Made by a program: the position numbers and the translations under genes. From contig NZ_NEFF01000003.1 of the NCBI RefSeq assembly GCF_002252045.1, forward strand, positions 62,001-126,000: DNA of 64,000 nt. The letters are read 5' to 3'. Positions 1 to 9,413 of this stretch are shown piece after piece (within the stretch, counting starts at the first letter, position 1; each line of letters begins with the position of its first letter). The notes under the pieces are model-generated. The model was not told the origin of the DNA. It was given only the letters and a program-made list of their open reading frames with translations, and did no database searches. Source of the DNA: Ignatzschineria sp. F8392. GTDB lineage: Bacteria > Pseudomonadota > Gammaproteobacteria > Cardiobacteriales > Wohlfahrtiimonadaceae.

Positions 1-219
1 GAGCACACCGCCAAAGGGTCGGATAAAGAAGGTGAGCGCAAAAGAGGCGTAAGAGAGAATAAGACCGATAGCAGGGTCATCACTTACGAAAAAGATCTGA
101 TTAAAAACTAAAGCGGCAACGGTTCCATATAGGAAAAAATCGAACCACTCAATAACACTTCCTGTCAGACTTGCGATCAAAATCTTACGCATCGTCTTAG
201 GATCATGCGTATTCTCCAT
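1..219 (-). CDS. MFS metabolite:H+ symporter, N-terminal part
   Basis: The first 73 residues of a major facilitator transporter are present; the rest lies off the left edge. The segment GSVIEWFDFFLYGTVAAL followed by a second hydrophobic helix and FFIRPFGG is the hallmark of the metabolite:H+ symporter subfamily (ProP, ShiA, KgtP, YhjE type), inner-membrane proteins importing compatible solutes or organic acids by proton symport. The ATG at 217-219 is preceded by AGGAGA at good spacing. The substrate cannot be told from this fragment. It points away from the DASS transporter at 1230, with about 1 kb of low-complexity DNA between them. Confidence 0.9.
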   Translation of the reverse strand, partial: MENTHDPKTMRKILIASLTGSVIEWFDFFLYGTVAALVFNQIFFVSDDPAIGLILSYASFALTFFIRPFGGVL

Positions 220-1229
220 ACTTCTCTCCTCTTTCTATTCTTATTATTTTGGTTATTTGGTGTTTGGTGTTTGGTTATTTTTATAATTTTTTATTTCTAT
301 CTTACTTCTATCGTGCTTCTATCGTGCTTCTATCTTGTTTCGTTATTCTTTTCCGATAATTCTGACAATTCTGAATAATCCTGATGATGCTGTTGATGCT
401 GATGATCCTGATCTCTCACCTCGCTTCTTATTAAGGCGCTGGGCTCTCCTCTTGCCCTTATTACTCTTATTACTCTTATTACTCTTATTACTCTTATTAC
501 TCTTATTACTCTTATTACTCTTATTACTCTTATTACTCTTATTAATCTTATTGCTCTTATCGCTTTTCTAATACATTGAGAGTAATACCTTAAGAATAAT
601 GCCTTAAGAAAATTTGATCTCGATCGCCCCTCCTCTCTTTTATAAGCTAAATCACATAAAATAAGCAACCTAAAAAGTGATCTATAATTGCGCTACTTTT
701 ACCACTTTTACCAAATAACAACTAAAAAACGACTACAAAAGAAGATTTTACGCATAAGAGATCAAAAGAAATCTCTATGCCACAAAAGCGATAAAATATT
801 ATCAACCTCAAATCAAATAATCACTAATAAATCAAATAATAATCTATCTTAAAATCCCACACATAAATCAAGATCAATATCGATTCACTCATCTATTCAC
901 TCGTAAGTTTTGATAAATAGCTATTTTAGTAAAGAACTAAAGCGAGTACCTACTAGATAAAAGATATAAGTGATAAAAAGAGAAAATGGGATATTAAATA
1001 GCTATAAGTAAATACAATAGCGCCTTGAGATAAAATAGCGATAACAGACCCTCTATACTCTCTTATAATAGTAATGATATATATTAAAAATATATATAAG
1101 ATATATGATGTATCTATGATGTATATGTGGGAGATCTATGAGGTATGTAACAAAATATCAAAGTAAGAGTATCGAGCAATATCTTAACGCTATCATTATC
1201 AAATAACTTAAAATAATTTAGGGAATAAT
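220..1229. other. Long low-complexity intergenic region
   Basis: About 1 kb with no convincing gene. It separates two divergent transporter genes, so it must carry both promoters. It contains an 11-bp direct repeat (about 300-335, unit TATCGTGCTTC), the 9-bp minisatellite described separately, and a strongly AT-rich stretch with alternating TA steps around 1078-1130. The two open frames across the minisatellite encode only poly-Leu or Ile-Arg-Val repeats and are by-products of the repeat. Confidence 0.6.
461..559. repeat. 9-bp minisatellite, TTACTCTTA
   Basis: Nine perfect head-to-tail copies of TTACTCTTA run from 461 to 541, followed by two degenerate copies (TTAATCTTA, TTGCTCTTA) to 559. 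The unit is a multiple of three, which keeps reading frames open on both strands and creates spurious open frames. It lies about 240 bp upstream of the MFS gene start. Perfect tandem copies suggest recent slipped-strand expansion, so copy number may vary between strains. Confidence 0.95.
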
Positions 1230-2699
1230 ATGATCACACTTAAGCCTGTCAAGCCAATACCGGGCGCTATCGCATTGGGTCTTACGCTTCTTATTTGGTT
1301 TGTTATCCCAACGCCTGAAGGGGTTCAAGAGAATGCGTGGCAACTTCTAGCACTCTTTATCGGCACAATTGCCGCTATTATTGGTAAAGCGCTCCCGATC
1401 GGGGCGATCTCTGTTATTGCAATCTCGGCGGTCGCTTTAACACAAGTCACCCATCCTGGCGATGCCACCGCAGCGCTAAATGATGCATTAAGTGGCTTCT
1501 CCAATAACCTAATCTGGCTGATTGGAATCTCGATGATTATCTCTGTCAGTCTCAATAAGACTGGTTTAGGGGCGCGTATCGGCTACTGGTTAATCTCTCT
1601 TTTTGGCAAACGCTCTTTAGGAATTGCCTATTCACTCACCTTTTCAGAACTTATCTTAGCGCCCGTAACGCCTAGTAATACGGCGCGAGGTGGCGGAATT
1701 ATTCATCCTATTATGAAATCGATCGCCGATAGTTTCGATTCACAACCTGATGATCCCGCCTCTTCAAAGAAGATTGGCCGCTTCTTAGCACTTGTTAACT
1801 ACAATACTAACCCCATCACATCAGCGATGTTTATTACGGCAACGGCCCCCAACCCCTTAATTGTTAATCTGATTGCCGAAGGATTAGGCGCTGAATTTCG
1901 CCTCACTTGGAGTGCGTGGGCGATTGCGGCGATTATCCCTGGGCTCTTATCACTTCTGATTATGCCTTTAGTGATCTATTTTCTCGTGCCCCCCACTATT
2001 AAAAAGACACCGAATGCACCACTCTTTGCAAAACAAAAAATGGCAGAGCTTGGCAAGATGTCCCTGCCGGAGATAATCACAGCGGGCGTCTTTATTCTTC
2101 TTCTTCTAATGTGGGCAGAAGTACCAGATCTTCTCTTCGGGTTGCAGATCAATGCCGCAACAGCTGCCTTTATTGGGCTCTCGATCCTTCTGATCACCGG
2201 CGTCCTTACCTGGGATGATGCACTTAGCCACAAGAGTGCTTGGGATACCGTTATGTGGTTCTCCGCGCTCATTATGATGGCAACCTTTTTAGGAAAGCTG
2301 GGGCTTGTCAAATGGCTCGCCTTAACGGTTAGTCACGGAATTGATGAGCTGAGCCTTGGCTGGATTCTCTCGATGCTCATTCTTGTGCTGATCTATGTCT
2401 ATACTCACTACTTCTTTGCAAGCACAACAGCTCATATTACCGCTATGTTTGGCGCCTTCTTAGCTGCAGGAGTTGCTTTAGGTGCGCCGCCGATGTTACT
2501 TGCGCTCACATTAGCATTCTCCTCATCATTGATGATGTCACTAACTCACTATGCAACAGGAACCGCACCTATCATCTTCGGTTCTAACTACGCAACATTA
2601 GGTGAATGGTGGCGTGTGGGTTTTGTGATGAGTGTCGTTAACCTTGCTATCTGGTTCTATGTCGGTGGTCTTTGGTGGAAAGTACTCGGCTATTGGTAG
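1230..2699 (+). CDS. DASS-family anion transporter (CitT/SodiT1-like)
   Basis: A 489-residue integral membrane protein of the divalent anion:Na+ symporter family (SLC13/DASS), probably exchanging or importing di- or tricarboxylates such as malate, 2-oxoglutarate, succinate or citrate across the inner membrane. Evidence: about a dozen hydrophobic segments, PSNTARGGG at residues 148-156, the second-half segment SLTHYATGTAPIIFGSNY typical of the CitT / 2-oxoglutarate-malate translocator branch, and family-typical length. The ATG follows AGGGA. Neighbours give no substrate clue. I cannot distinguish Na+ symport from antiport; the CitT-like C-terminal motif favours an exchanger. Confidence 0.9.
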   Translation: MITLKPVKPIPGAIALGLTLLIWFVIPTPEGVQENAWQLLALFIGTIAAIIGKALPIGAISVIAISAVALTQVTHPGDATAALNDALSGFSNNLIWLIGISMIISVSLNKTGLGARIGYWLISLFGKRSLGIAYSLTFSELILAPVTPSNTARGGGIIHPIMKSIADSFDSQPDDPASSKKIGRFLALVNYNTNPITSAMFITATAPNPLIVNLIAEGLGAEFRLTWSAWAIAAIIPGLLSLLIMPLVIYFLVPPTIKKTPNAPLFAKQKMAELGKMSLPEIITAGVFILLLLMWAEVPDLLFGLQINAATAAFIGLSILLITGVLTWDDALSHKSAWDTVMWFSALIMMATFLGKLGLVKWLALTVSHGIDELSLGWILSMLILVLIYVYTHYFFASTTAHITAMFGAFLAAGVALGAPPMLLALTLAFSSSLMMSLTHYATGTAPIIFGSNYATLGEWWRVGFVMSVVNLAIWFYVGGLWWKVLGYW

Positions 2700-2793
2700 T
2701 TGTAGCCGCACTAAAACTGCGACAATGAGCATAATAGGCTGGCATAACAGCAATAAATAGGAAGAGAGAGCGATACAACAGTGTGGCGACTTT

Positions 2794-3474
2794 TTAAAGT
2801 TGCCACTCAATCGCTCCCTTTCCTTTATCGAGGAGATATTGATTGCTCTTAGAAAAAGGCTTAGAGCCAAAAAATCCACGATAAGCCGAAAGGGGTGAAG
2901 GATGGGCTGCATCCAAGATTAGATGCCGATTTCGATCGATCGTTTCCCCCTTCTTCTGGGCATGATTTCCCCACAAAATAAAGACAAGATGTTGATAGTG
3001 ATCTGCTAAATAATCGATCACTGCCGTTGTAAATTGCTCCCAGCCGATCTTCGCATGAGAATGCGCTCTACTCTCCTCAACGGTTAAAACAGTATTGAGA
3101 AGAAAGACGCCCTGCTCACTCCAAGCAGTGAGATCTCCCGTTTGCGGCGGCTCAAACCCAGGGATATCGGTTGTTAACTCCTGATAGATATTTCGCAATG
3201 AGGGGGGGATTTTAACGCCAGGTTGAACGGAGAAGGCTAAGCCATGGGCTTGCCCTAAACCATGATAAGGATCTTGTCCTAAGATCACCACTTTAATCTG
3301 ATCGGGCGCAACTTGAAATGCGCTAAAGATCGATTCCATCGGCGGAAAGACACGAACGCCCTTCTCGATCGATTGGGCAATTCCCTGCTCTATTTGGCGA
3401 AAGTAAGATTTTTCCATCTCGCTTTTGATAAACTCTCTCCATTGCGGATCGATCTTTGTTAAATCAAACTTCAC
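2794..3474 (-). CDS. ung: Uracil-DNA glycosylase
   Basis: Family 1 uracil-DNA glycosylase, which excises uracil arising from cytosine deamination or dUMP misincorporation and starts base-excision repair. The water-activating motif GQDPYHG lies near residue 66 and the second active-site motif HPSPLSAYRGFFG near residue 190, both intact. I place the start at a GTG (3472-3474) because AGGAG sits 5 nt upstream of it. An upstream in-frame ATG at 3489 lacks a binding site. This gives 226 residues, close to the E. coli enzyme. It is divergent from crcB. Confidence 0.95.
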   Translation of the reverse strand: MKFDLTKIDPQWREFIKSEMEKSYFRQIEQGIAQSIEKGVRVFPPMESIFSAFQVAPDQIKVVILGQDPYHGLGQAHGLAFSVQPGVKIPPSLRNIYQELTTDIPGFEPPQTGDLTAWSEQGVFLLNTVLTVEESRAHSHAKIGWEQFTTAVIDYLADHYQHLVFILWGNHAQKKGETIDRNRHLILDAAHPSPLSAYRGFFGSKPFSKSNQYLLDKGKGAIEWQL

Positions 3475-3568
3475 ATAGACTCCTAACATGATTGCGTAAT
3501 ATGATGCTCATCGCCCTCAATCGTGCGATCAGGGTTAAAAGTCTCTATTGTAATAAGGCGCACTCAAT

Positions 3569-3952
3569 ATGCCAAACTTAATGCAAAATCTTCTTCTCGT
3601 CATGCTCGGTGCTTCCCTAGGGGGTGCTTGTCGCTATCTCTTTACCCTTATTGAGACGCAGCTTTCGACGCCGACCCAGATCTCAACCCTTCTTGTTAAT
3701 ATCATCGGTGGCTTATTAGCGGGCATCATTGCCGCTTATCTACTCTCTAAGCCCGATCAAGCGCTTCGTCTCTTCCTCATTGTCGGCTTTTGTGGTGGGC
3801 TCACCACCTTCTCAAGCTTCTCTCTAGAGGCGATGAAGCTACTACAAAATCGAGAATTTCTCACCGCTTTTCTTCTAATCATCTTTCACTTTATCGGCGC
3901 AATCGGCGCAACCTTTATCGGCTTTATCGTCACTCAACGTTTTATCTCCTAA
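3569..3952 (+). CDS. crcB: Fluoride channel CrcB/FluC
   Basis: A 127-residue protein with four predicted membrane helices, matching the dual-topology fluoride exporter Fluc/CrcB that lowers cytoplasmic fluoride. Diagnostic segments are GASLGGACRYLF near the N-terminus, LLVNIIGG, and GFCGGLTTFSSFSLEAMKL in helix 3, which carries the conserved Phe/Ser lining of the fluoride path. It is present as a single gene, as in homodimeric Fluc. I see no fluoride riboswitch in the short region shared with ung. The gene runs directly into the repeat array that starts 22 bp after its stop. Confidence 0.95.
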   Translation: MPNLMQNLLLVMLGASLGGACRYLFTLIETQLSTPTQISTLLVNIIGGLLAGIIAAYLLSKPDQALRLFLIVGFCGGLTTFSSFSLEAMKLLQNREFLTAFLLIIFHFIGAIGATFIGFIVTQRFIS

Positions 3953-3974
3953 TTGCCACTAAAGTGGCGATATT

Positions 3975-4515
3975 TGCCGGCGCGTGATTTGTGGAAGAAC
4001 GCGATGGTAAGATCCGGCAGAGTTCAGCCTGTTTTATTGATGAATGATTCTTAAGAAGACTTGTTGAGCGGCGGGAGCCTACTATTTCATTCTTATAACA
4101 AGTGTATGCCCGCCAATTGGCACCTTCATTGCCGGAATGAGAAAACTAAAGCGATGCCTACTGCCGGCGCGTGATTTGTGGAAGAACGCGATTGTAAGAT
4201 CCGGCAGAGTTCAGCCTGTTTTATTGATGAATGATTCTTAAGAAGACTTGTTGAGCGGCGGGAGTCTACTATTTCATTCTTATAACAAGTGTATGCCCGC
4301 CAATTGGCACCTTCATTGCCGGAATGAGAAAACTAAAGCGATGCCTACTGCCGGCACGTGATTTGTGGAAGAACGCGATGGTAAGATCCGGCAGAGTTCA
4401 GCCTGTTTTATTGATGAATGATTCTTAAGAAGATCTGTTGAGCGGCGGGAGCCTACTATTTCATTCTTATAACAAGTGTATGCCCGCCAATTAGCATCTT
4501 CACTGCCGAATAAGC
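3975..4515. repeat. Tandem array, three copies of a 187-bp palindromic repeat
   Basis: Three head-to-tail copies start at 3975, 4162 and 4349 (period exactly 187); the third decays near 4515. Copies are almost identical, with a few base differences. Each opens with TGCCGGCGCG and soon after carries ATCCGGCA, which can pair with it. A second arm pair, GCGGCGGGAGCC and ATGCCCGCC, brackets a further hairpin. The array fills the space between convergent crcB and ychF. The same family recurs at 52743-53400. I see no protein of its own; the minus frame at 4313-4555 is an accident of the repeat. Confidence 0.93.
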
Positions 4516-4521
4516 AAAAAA

Positions 4522-4545
4522 AATCACTGCAAAAGTGCAGTGATT
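4522..4545 (-). terminator. Rho-independent terminator (ychF side)
   Basis: A 10-bp perfect stem AATCACTGCA/TGCAGTGATT with a 4-nt loop is preceded on the plus strand by an A run, giving a U run on the minus strand. It lies about 170 bp beyond the ychF stop at the edge of the repeat array and would end the rplY-pth-ychF transcript. Confidence 0.8.
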
Positions 4546-4714
4546 CTTCTCTCAAATATGAAGGTAAACGAGGTTTTACCGTTTCACATAATGACTATTA
4601 GTAACTATCAATATCTATCAATATCTATCAATAACTATTCGTAAATAATCAGTCATTCATCACTAATAGCGAATAAACGTTGAAGCGTTAAACCTCAATA
4701 TTGAATTTCAACGT
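4546..4714. repeat. Short direct repeat beyond ychF
   Basis: The region between the terminator and the ychF stop contains a 10-bp repeat of the form TATCAATATC at about 4604-4640 (three copies, the last diverging). No gene is visible here. Confidence 0.6.
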
Positions 4715-4727
4715 TTAAACGTTGAAA
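4706..4727. other. 22-bp perfect palindrome over the ychF stop
   Basis: The half-site TTTCAACGTTT is followed immediately by its exact reverse complement, centred at 4716/4717 and including the ychF stop codon. With no loop it is a poor RNA hairpin and resembles a protein-binding site more, but no binding protein is suggested by context. Confidence 0.6.
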
Positions 4728-5809
4728 CGGAAGTGGATAATATCGCCATCTTGCACGATATAATCTTTCCCTTCAAGACGCATTTTACCCTTCTCTTTCG
4801 CACCATTTTCACCACCGAATTCAACAAAGTCATCATAGGCGATTACTTCTGCACGGATAAATCCATGCTCAAAGTCGGTATGGATAACGCCGGCGGCTTG
4901 TGGGGCGGTTGATCCCTTTTTAATGGTCCAAGCACGAACTTCTTTAACCCCTGCAGTAAAGTAAGTTTCAAGATCAAGAAGCTGATAACCACCGCGAATA
5001 ACGCGATTTAAACCCGGCTCTTCAAAGCCCATATCCGCTAAGAACATCTCTTTATCTTCATCTTCTAATTGTGAGATCTCTGCCTCTATCGCAGCACAGA
5101 TTGGTACCACAAAAGAGTTCTCCTCAGCGGCATATGCCTCTACCGCTTCAAGAAGGGGATTATTCTCAAAACCATCTTCATTGACATTGGCAATATACAT
5201 CACAGGCTTCATTGTAAGAAAATGAAAATCTCTTAAGAGTAGACGCTCATCCGCATCTAAACCTAAAGAACGAAGACTTTTTGCCTCATTCAGTGTTGGA
5301 ATAACCTTCTCTTTTAAGAGCGCGACTTGTGCAACAGCTATCTTATCGCCCCCTTTCGCAACACGCTCAAGACGCTGAAGACCTCGCTCTGCACTTGCAA
5401 GATCAGCGAGAGAGAGTTCTGTATTGATCACCTCAATATCATCAATAGGACTCACCTGACCGGAGACATGGACGATATCATCATTCTCAAAACAGCGGAC
5501 AACATGTGCAATCGCATCCGTTTCACGAATATTGGCTAAAAATTGATTTCCTAACCCTTCCCCTTTTGAAGCACCGGCAACTAATCCAGCAATATCAACA
5601 AAGTCGATATAGGTCTGCTGTACGCGCTCAGGATTGACGATTTTCACCAAAGGTGCAAGACGCTCATCTGGAACATTGACTCGCCCAACATTGGGCTCAA
5701 TGGTACAGAATGGATAGTTTGCGGCATCAATGCCCGCATTTGTTAATGCATTAAAAAGTGTCGACTTACCAACATTTGGAAGACCTACAATCCCACACTG
5801 AATAGCCAT
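4715..5809 (-). CDS. ychF: Ribosome-associated P-loop ATPase YchF
   Basis: A 364-residue YchF/OLA1-family protein: a translation-associated P-loop NTPase that prefers ATP and binds ribosomes, implicated in oxidative-stress responses. Walker [12 protein letters not shown] lies at residues 8-18; the DxxG switch is in [22 protein letters not shown]; the G4 position reads NVNE rather than NKxD, the known reason for ATP preference. A TGS domain occupies the C-terminus. It follows pth by 24 bp, the classic pth-ychF pair, and probably shares the upstream rplY transcript. Confidence 0.97.
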   Translation of the reverse strand: MAIQCGIVGLPNVGKSTLFNALTNAGIDAANYPFCTIEPNVGRVNVPDERLAPLVKIVNPERVQQTYIDFVDIAGLVAGASKGEGLGNQFLANIRETDAIAHVVRCFENDDIVHVSGQVSPIDDIEVINTELSLADLASAERGLQRLERVAKGGDKIAVAQVALLKEKVIPTLNEAKSLRSLGLDADERLLLRDFHFLTMKPVMYIANVNEDGFENNPLLEAVEAYAAEENSFVVPICAAIEAEISQLEDEDKEMFLADMGFEEPGLNRVIRGGYQLLDLETYFTAGVKEVRAWTIKKGSTAPQAAGVIHTDFEHGFIRAEVIAYDDFVEFGGENGAKEKGKMRLEGKDYIVQDGDIIHFRFNV

Positions 5810-5833
5810 AAAATTTCCTTTAACTCAACTGTT

Positions 5834-6394
5834 CTATCGGCGATGAAGCTCATTCATCGCTTTCTCATATTCACCTGCTACAAATTGCGGCAGAACCGCT
5901 CGAGCAGCATCTATCGCTTGGAAGATCTCAGCTTCATCCTTCTCTGGCGTCTTTGTTAAAACATAGCTCGATACCAATGAGGCGTGTCCAGGATGCCCAA
6001 TGCCAATGCGAAGGCGCATAAAATCACGAGAACCTAATCGCTCTATAATACTCTTTAAGCCATTATGTCCTCCATGACCGCCCCCTTTTTTAAAGCGAGC
6101 AACACCCGGCGCAAGATCGAGTTCATCATGAACTACTAAAATCTCTTCTGGCATTATCTTATAAAAGAGCGCAAGTGCAACTACAGCATCACCACTTTTA
6201 TTCATAAAGGTCTCCGGTTCTAAAAGATAGACCTTTTGGGAACCAAAGAGTTGCTCTCCGACCAATCCTTTAAAGCGATTATTGAGAGAAAGTGGCGCAT
6301 TTCGAATACTATCAATAAACCAAAAACCCGCATTGTGGCGGGTTTTTGCATATTGAAGTCCTGGATTTCCAAGACCTACAATCATTTTAATCAT
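5834..6394 (-). CDS. pth: Peptidyl-tRNA hydrolase
   Basis: A 186-residue Pth that hydrolyses peptidyl-tRNA released from stalled or aborted ribosomes, recycling tRNA. The N-terminal VGLGNPGLQYAKTRHNAGFW carries the catalytic histidine (TRHN); later HDELDL and the GGGHGGHNGLKS segment, including the conserved Asn, are intact. It lies between rplY (37 bp upstream) and ychF. A strong terminator-like hairpin lies inside its 5-prime coding sequence and is listed separately. Confidence 0.97.
   Translation of the reverse strand: MIKMIVGLGNPGLQYAKTRHNAGFWFIDSIRNAPLSLNNRFKGLVGEQLFGSQKVYLLEPETFMNKSGDAVVALALFYKIMPEEILVVHDELDLAPGVARFKKGGGHGGHNGLKSIIERLGSRDFMRLRIGIGHPGHASLVSSYVLTKTPEKDEAEIFQAIDAARAVLPQFVAGEYEKAMNELHRR
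6323..6348 (-). promoter_or_regulatory. Terminator-like hairpin inside the 5-prime end of pth
   Basis: Stem AAAAACCCGC/GCGGGTTTTT (10 bp) with a 6-nt loop is followed by U-rich sequence on the minus strand, exactly the form of an intrinsic terminator. It is embedded about 45-70 nt into the pth reading frame, over the catalytic TRHNAGF codons. Translating ribosomes would mask it; poor pth translation could permit termination. It may equally be a chance result of those codons. Confidence 0.5.
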
Positions 6395-6431
6395 TATCTA
6401 TTACTCAGTTCAAAGTAACAAGAGTGATGAA

Positions 6432-7085
6432 TTACTCTTTATCTTCAGCTTCTTCTGTTGCTTCTTCAGCTGCTTCTTCGCCTTCTTCAGTTGTCTCTTC
6501 AACTGCAGCACGTGGCTCAACAATTGCAACAACAGGCTGATCATTCATCTCTTCTTCGTTCATGATATTAACGAACTCAACACCTGCGATCGCTGGAATA
6601 TCAGAGATCATGAGGTGCTCACCAACATCTAAGTTAGCGATATCGATTGCGATCTCATGTGGAAGATCTTTCGGTAAACATGAGACTGCTAATGTCGCTT
6701 CATGAAGGAGAACGATACCACCGTTAACAACACCTTTTGCTTTCTCTTCGTTAAGAAGAACAACAGGGATATCAACAACAATCGCTTCATCTGCACGTAC
6801 GCGCATAAAGTCTAAGTGAGTGATGATTGGCTTGTAAGGGTGACGTTGAACATCACGGAGGATCGCAGACTCTTTTTTACCATCGATAATCACATCAACG
6901 ATTGAAGTGTAGATATCTTCATGACGGAAGCGCTTTAAAACTTCGTTATGGTTTAAAACGAGGCTTACAGCATCTTTATCTGCGCCATAGATAATTGCAG
7001 GAATATTACCTTCGCGACGTAGGCGGCGGCTCGCACCTTTACCCATATCCGAACGTACGGTACCTTCAAAATAGTAATTTGACAT
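6432..7085 (-). CDS. rplY: 50S ribosomal protein L25/TL5/CTC
   Basis: A 217-residue two-domain L25 (TL5/CTC type) that binds 5S rRNA. The N-terminal L25 domain runs from about residue 5 to 95 (MGKGASRRLRREGNIPAIIYG), a C-terminal beta domain follows to about 190, and the tail is very acidic (EETTEEGEEAAEEATEEAED). The short E. coli L25 lacks the second domain; this longer form is common in other gammaproteobacteria. It heads the rplY-pth-ychF group. The usual neighbour prs is absent; parC lies upstream. Confidence 0.96.
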   Translation of the reverse strand: MSNYYFEGTVRSDMGKGASRRLRREGNIPAIIYGADKDAVSLVLNHNEVLKRFRHEDIYTSIVDVIIDGKKESAILRDVQRHPYKPIITHLDFMRVRADEAIVVDIPVVLLNEEKAKGVVNGGIVLLHEATLAVSCLPKDLPHEIAIDIANLDVGEHLMISDIPAIAGVEFVNIMNEEEMNDQPVVAIVEPRAAVEETTEEGEEAAEEATEEAEDKE

Positions 7086-7163
7086 TGGTTAGCTCCAATT
7101 AAAAGTGTTTAAAATGTGTTACAACCGCGACCAGTTGTAACTATCAAGCCCGAAATTATAAGT

Positions 7164-9413
7164 CTATTCTGCTCTATTTGCAATCGTAATCGACTTTAAC
7201 TTCAGATTAACGCGTAACTCTTCCCCTCTTTTTCCACGCTCATCGATCAGAGGCTGCCATTCACTTGGGGTTAACTTAAAGCGACGCTTACCATACTCCA
7301 CCTCTAAAGTATCCTCATTAGAGAAGACTAAAGTGGCCACAAGGGAATCCTTCTTCGCCTTAAATTGTGCGCCGGGAATACCAATAATCTGATTACCCTT
7401 TCCTCTTGCAATTTGTGGCAATTCACGCAGAGGTACCACCAAAAAGCGTCCTTGTTCACTAACCGCAATCACCCATTGATTCTCAATATCTTCAATCTTT
7501 TGAGGCGGAAGCATCATCGCACCATCATTAAGATTGATCATCGCTTTCCCCGCACGCTGACGGGTTAAAAACTCACTATAACTGCCGATAAAGCCATAAC
7601 CATTTGTGGCACTTAAGAGATAGTGACTCTCCTCTTTATCGAGGATAATTTGCTCAATCTTAGCACCATCTGCTAAATTGATCCGCGCGGTAATAGGCTC
7701 ACCCTGCGTTCTAGCTGTGGGAAGTGTATGGGCCGGCGTACTGTAGCAACGACCGGTACTATCAAAGAGGACCAGTTGCTGATTATTCCGCCCGATACAG
7801 GCGGTCAAAAAGCCATCTCCTGTCTTATAACTTAAGCCTTCAGGATCGATATCGAGGCTCTTCGCCGCACGTACCCAACCCATCTTCGACAATACAACCA
7901 TCACCGGCTCACTCGAGACTAATGTGGATTCATCAATCGCTTCCGCCGCCTCTCGCTCAACAACTTTAGAGCGTCGATCATCACCATACTTTTCAGCATC
8001 TTCCGTAATCTCCCGCTTAATCAAAGCATCGATCATCGCCGGATCATTAAGATGCGCCATAATCTCCTCTAATTTAGCTCGAAGTTCAGCCTCTTCCCCT
8101 TTAAGCTTCATCTCCTCTAATTTGGCAAGCTGACGCAATTTTGTCTCTAAAATATAATCTGCCTGCGCTTCACTGAGATCAAAGCGCGCGATCAATTCCG
8201 CCCGAGGCTCCTCCTCAAAGCGGATAATACGGATCACCTCATCGAGATTTAAGAAGGCGATTAAGAGCCCTTCTAGGAGATGTAGCCGTTTTTCAATACG
8301 ATTTTTATGGAATGTTAAGCGACGAACCACCGTTCCACGACGAAACTCAATCCATTCCCGTAAAATGTCCACCAATGATTTCACTTTTGGCTTCAGATCG
8401 AGACCGATCATATTCATATTGACGCGAAATGACTTCTCTAAATCGGTAGTCGCAAAGAGATGATTCATCACCATCTCAACATCCACACGACTCGAGCGAG
8501 GAATCAAGACAATACGAACTGGCTCATCATGGTCTGATTCATCACGAATGTCTTCAATCATCGGCAATTTTTTAGATTGCATCTGAGCGGCGATATCTTG
8601 CTGAATCTTCTCACCGGAGACCTGATAAGGCAATTCATAGATAATGATCTCATCATTCTCAACACGGTATCTTGCACGAACGCGGATCGAACCACGGCCC
8701 TTCTCATAGATACTCAAAAGCTCCTCTTTAGGAGTGATAATCTCTCCTCCCGTAGGATAATCGGGTGCCGGAATAATCTTATGGAGTGCTTTGCCGGTAA
8801 GATCAGGATTGTCGATTAGTGCGCAGACCCCTTTCGCCACCTCTCGTAAGTTGTGTGAAGGGATATCGGTGGCCATTCCCACTGCGATCCCGGTTCCACC
8901 ATTGAGGAGGATATTAGGAACACGTGCCGGCAGAAGTTTAGGTTCATCGAGCGAACCATCAAAATTAGGAACCCAATCGACCGTTCCCTCCCCTAGCTCT
9001 TTAAGGAGAAGCTCCGCATAGCGGGAGAGTTTCGATTCGGTATAACGCATCGCCGCAAATGATTTGGGGTTATCGAGCGAACCGAAGTTACCCTGACCTT
9101 CAACTAATGGATAACGATAGGAGAAGGGTTGTGCCATCAATACCATCGCTTCATAACAGGCACTATCACCATGGGGATGATATTTACCTAAAACATCCCC
9201 GACGGTACGGGCTGATTTTTTAGGCTTACTGGCGGCATTGAGGCCTAACTCACTCATAGCATAGATAATACGTCTCTGAACCGGCTTTAATCCATCGCCG
9301 ATATAGGGGAGCGCACGATCCATAATCACATACATCGAGTAGTTTAAATAGGCCGTTTGCGCAAAATCGGCAACAGGTTGTACTTCAAAGTTTTTATTCG
9401 CTAGATGGCTCAT
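7164..9413 (-). CDS. parC: DNA topoisomerase IV subunit A
   Basis: ParC cuts and rejoins DNA and, with ParE, decatenates replicated chromosomes. I take the start at ATG 9411-9413 (749 residues, close to E. coli), because the matching N-terminus begins SHLANKNFE and GGGAAG lies just upstream; the longer frame adds 31 unrelated residues. [10 protein letters not shown], the catalytic tyrosine in AAMRYTE (about Y124) and the C-terminal beta-pinwheel are present. In the quinolone region [12 protein letters not shown] the serine (S84, E. coli S80) and glutamate (E88, E. coli E84) are unmutated, the pattern expected of a quinolone-susceptible enzyme. parE is not adjacent. Confidence 0.97.
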   Translation of the reverse strand: MSHLANKNFEVQPVADFAQTAYLNYSMYVIMDRALPYIGDGLKPVQRRIIYAMSELGLNAASKPKKSARTVGDVLGKYHPHGDSACYEAMVLMAQPFSYRYPLVEGQGNFGSLDNPKSFAAMRYTESKLSRYAELLLKELGEGTVDWVPNFDGSLDEPKLLPARVPNILLNGGTGIAVGMATDIPSHNLREVAKGVCALIDNPDLTGKALHKIIPAPDYPTGGEIITPKEELLSIYEKGRGSIRVRARYRVENDEIIIYELPYQVSGEKIQQDIAAQMQSKKLPMIEDIRDESDHDEPVRIVLIPRSSRVDVEMVMNHLFATTDLEKSFRVNMNMIGLDLKPKVKSLVDILREWIEFRRGTVVRRLTFHKNRIEKRLHLLEGLLIAFLNLDEVIRIIRFEEEPRAELIARFDLSEAQADYILETKLRQLAKLEEMKLKGEEAELRAKLEEIMAHLNDPAMIDALIKREITEDAEKYGDDRRSKVVEREAAEAIDESTLVSSEPVMVVLSKMGWVRAAKSLDIDPEGLSYKTGDGFLTACIGRNNQQLVLFDSTGRCYSTPAHTLPTARTQGEPITARINLADGAKIEQIILDKEESHYLLSATNGYGFIGSYSEFLTRQRAGKAMINLNDGAMMLPPQKIEDIENQWVIAVSEQGRFLVVPLRELPQIARGKGNQIIGIPGAQFKAKKDSLVATLVFSNEDTLEVEYGKRRFKLTPSEWQPLIDERGKRGEELRVNLKLKSITIANRAE

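Noticed and set aside
330-668. Open frames on both strands encoding poly-Leu or Ile-Arg-Val repeats
   Set aside because: They exist only because the 9-bp minisatellite keeps all frames open; no binding site and no natural composition.
3975-4515. CRISPR array
   Set aside because: Units are 187 bp, contiguous and near-identical throughout, with no unique spacers and no cas genes.
4313-4555. Minus-strand 80-codon frame
   Set aside because: Lies in the third repeat unit and terminator; no support as a protein.
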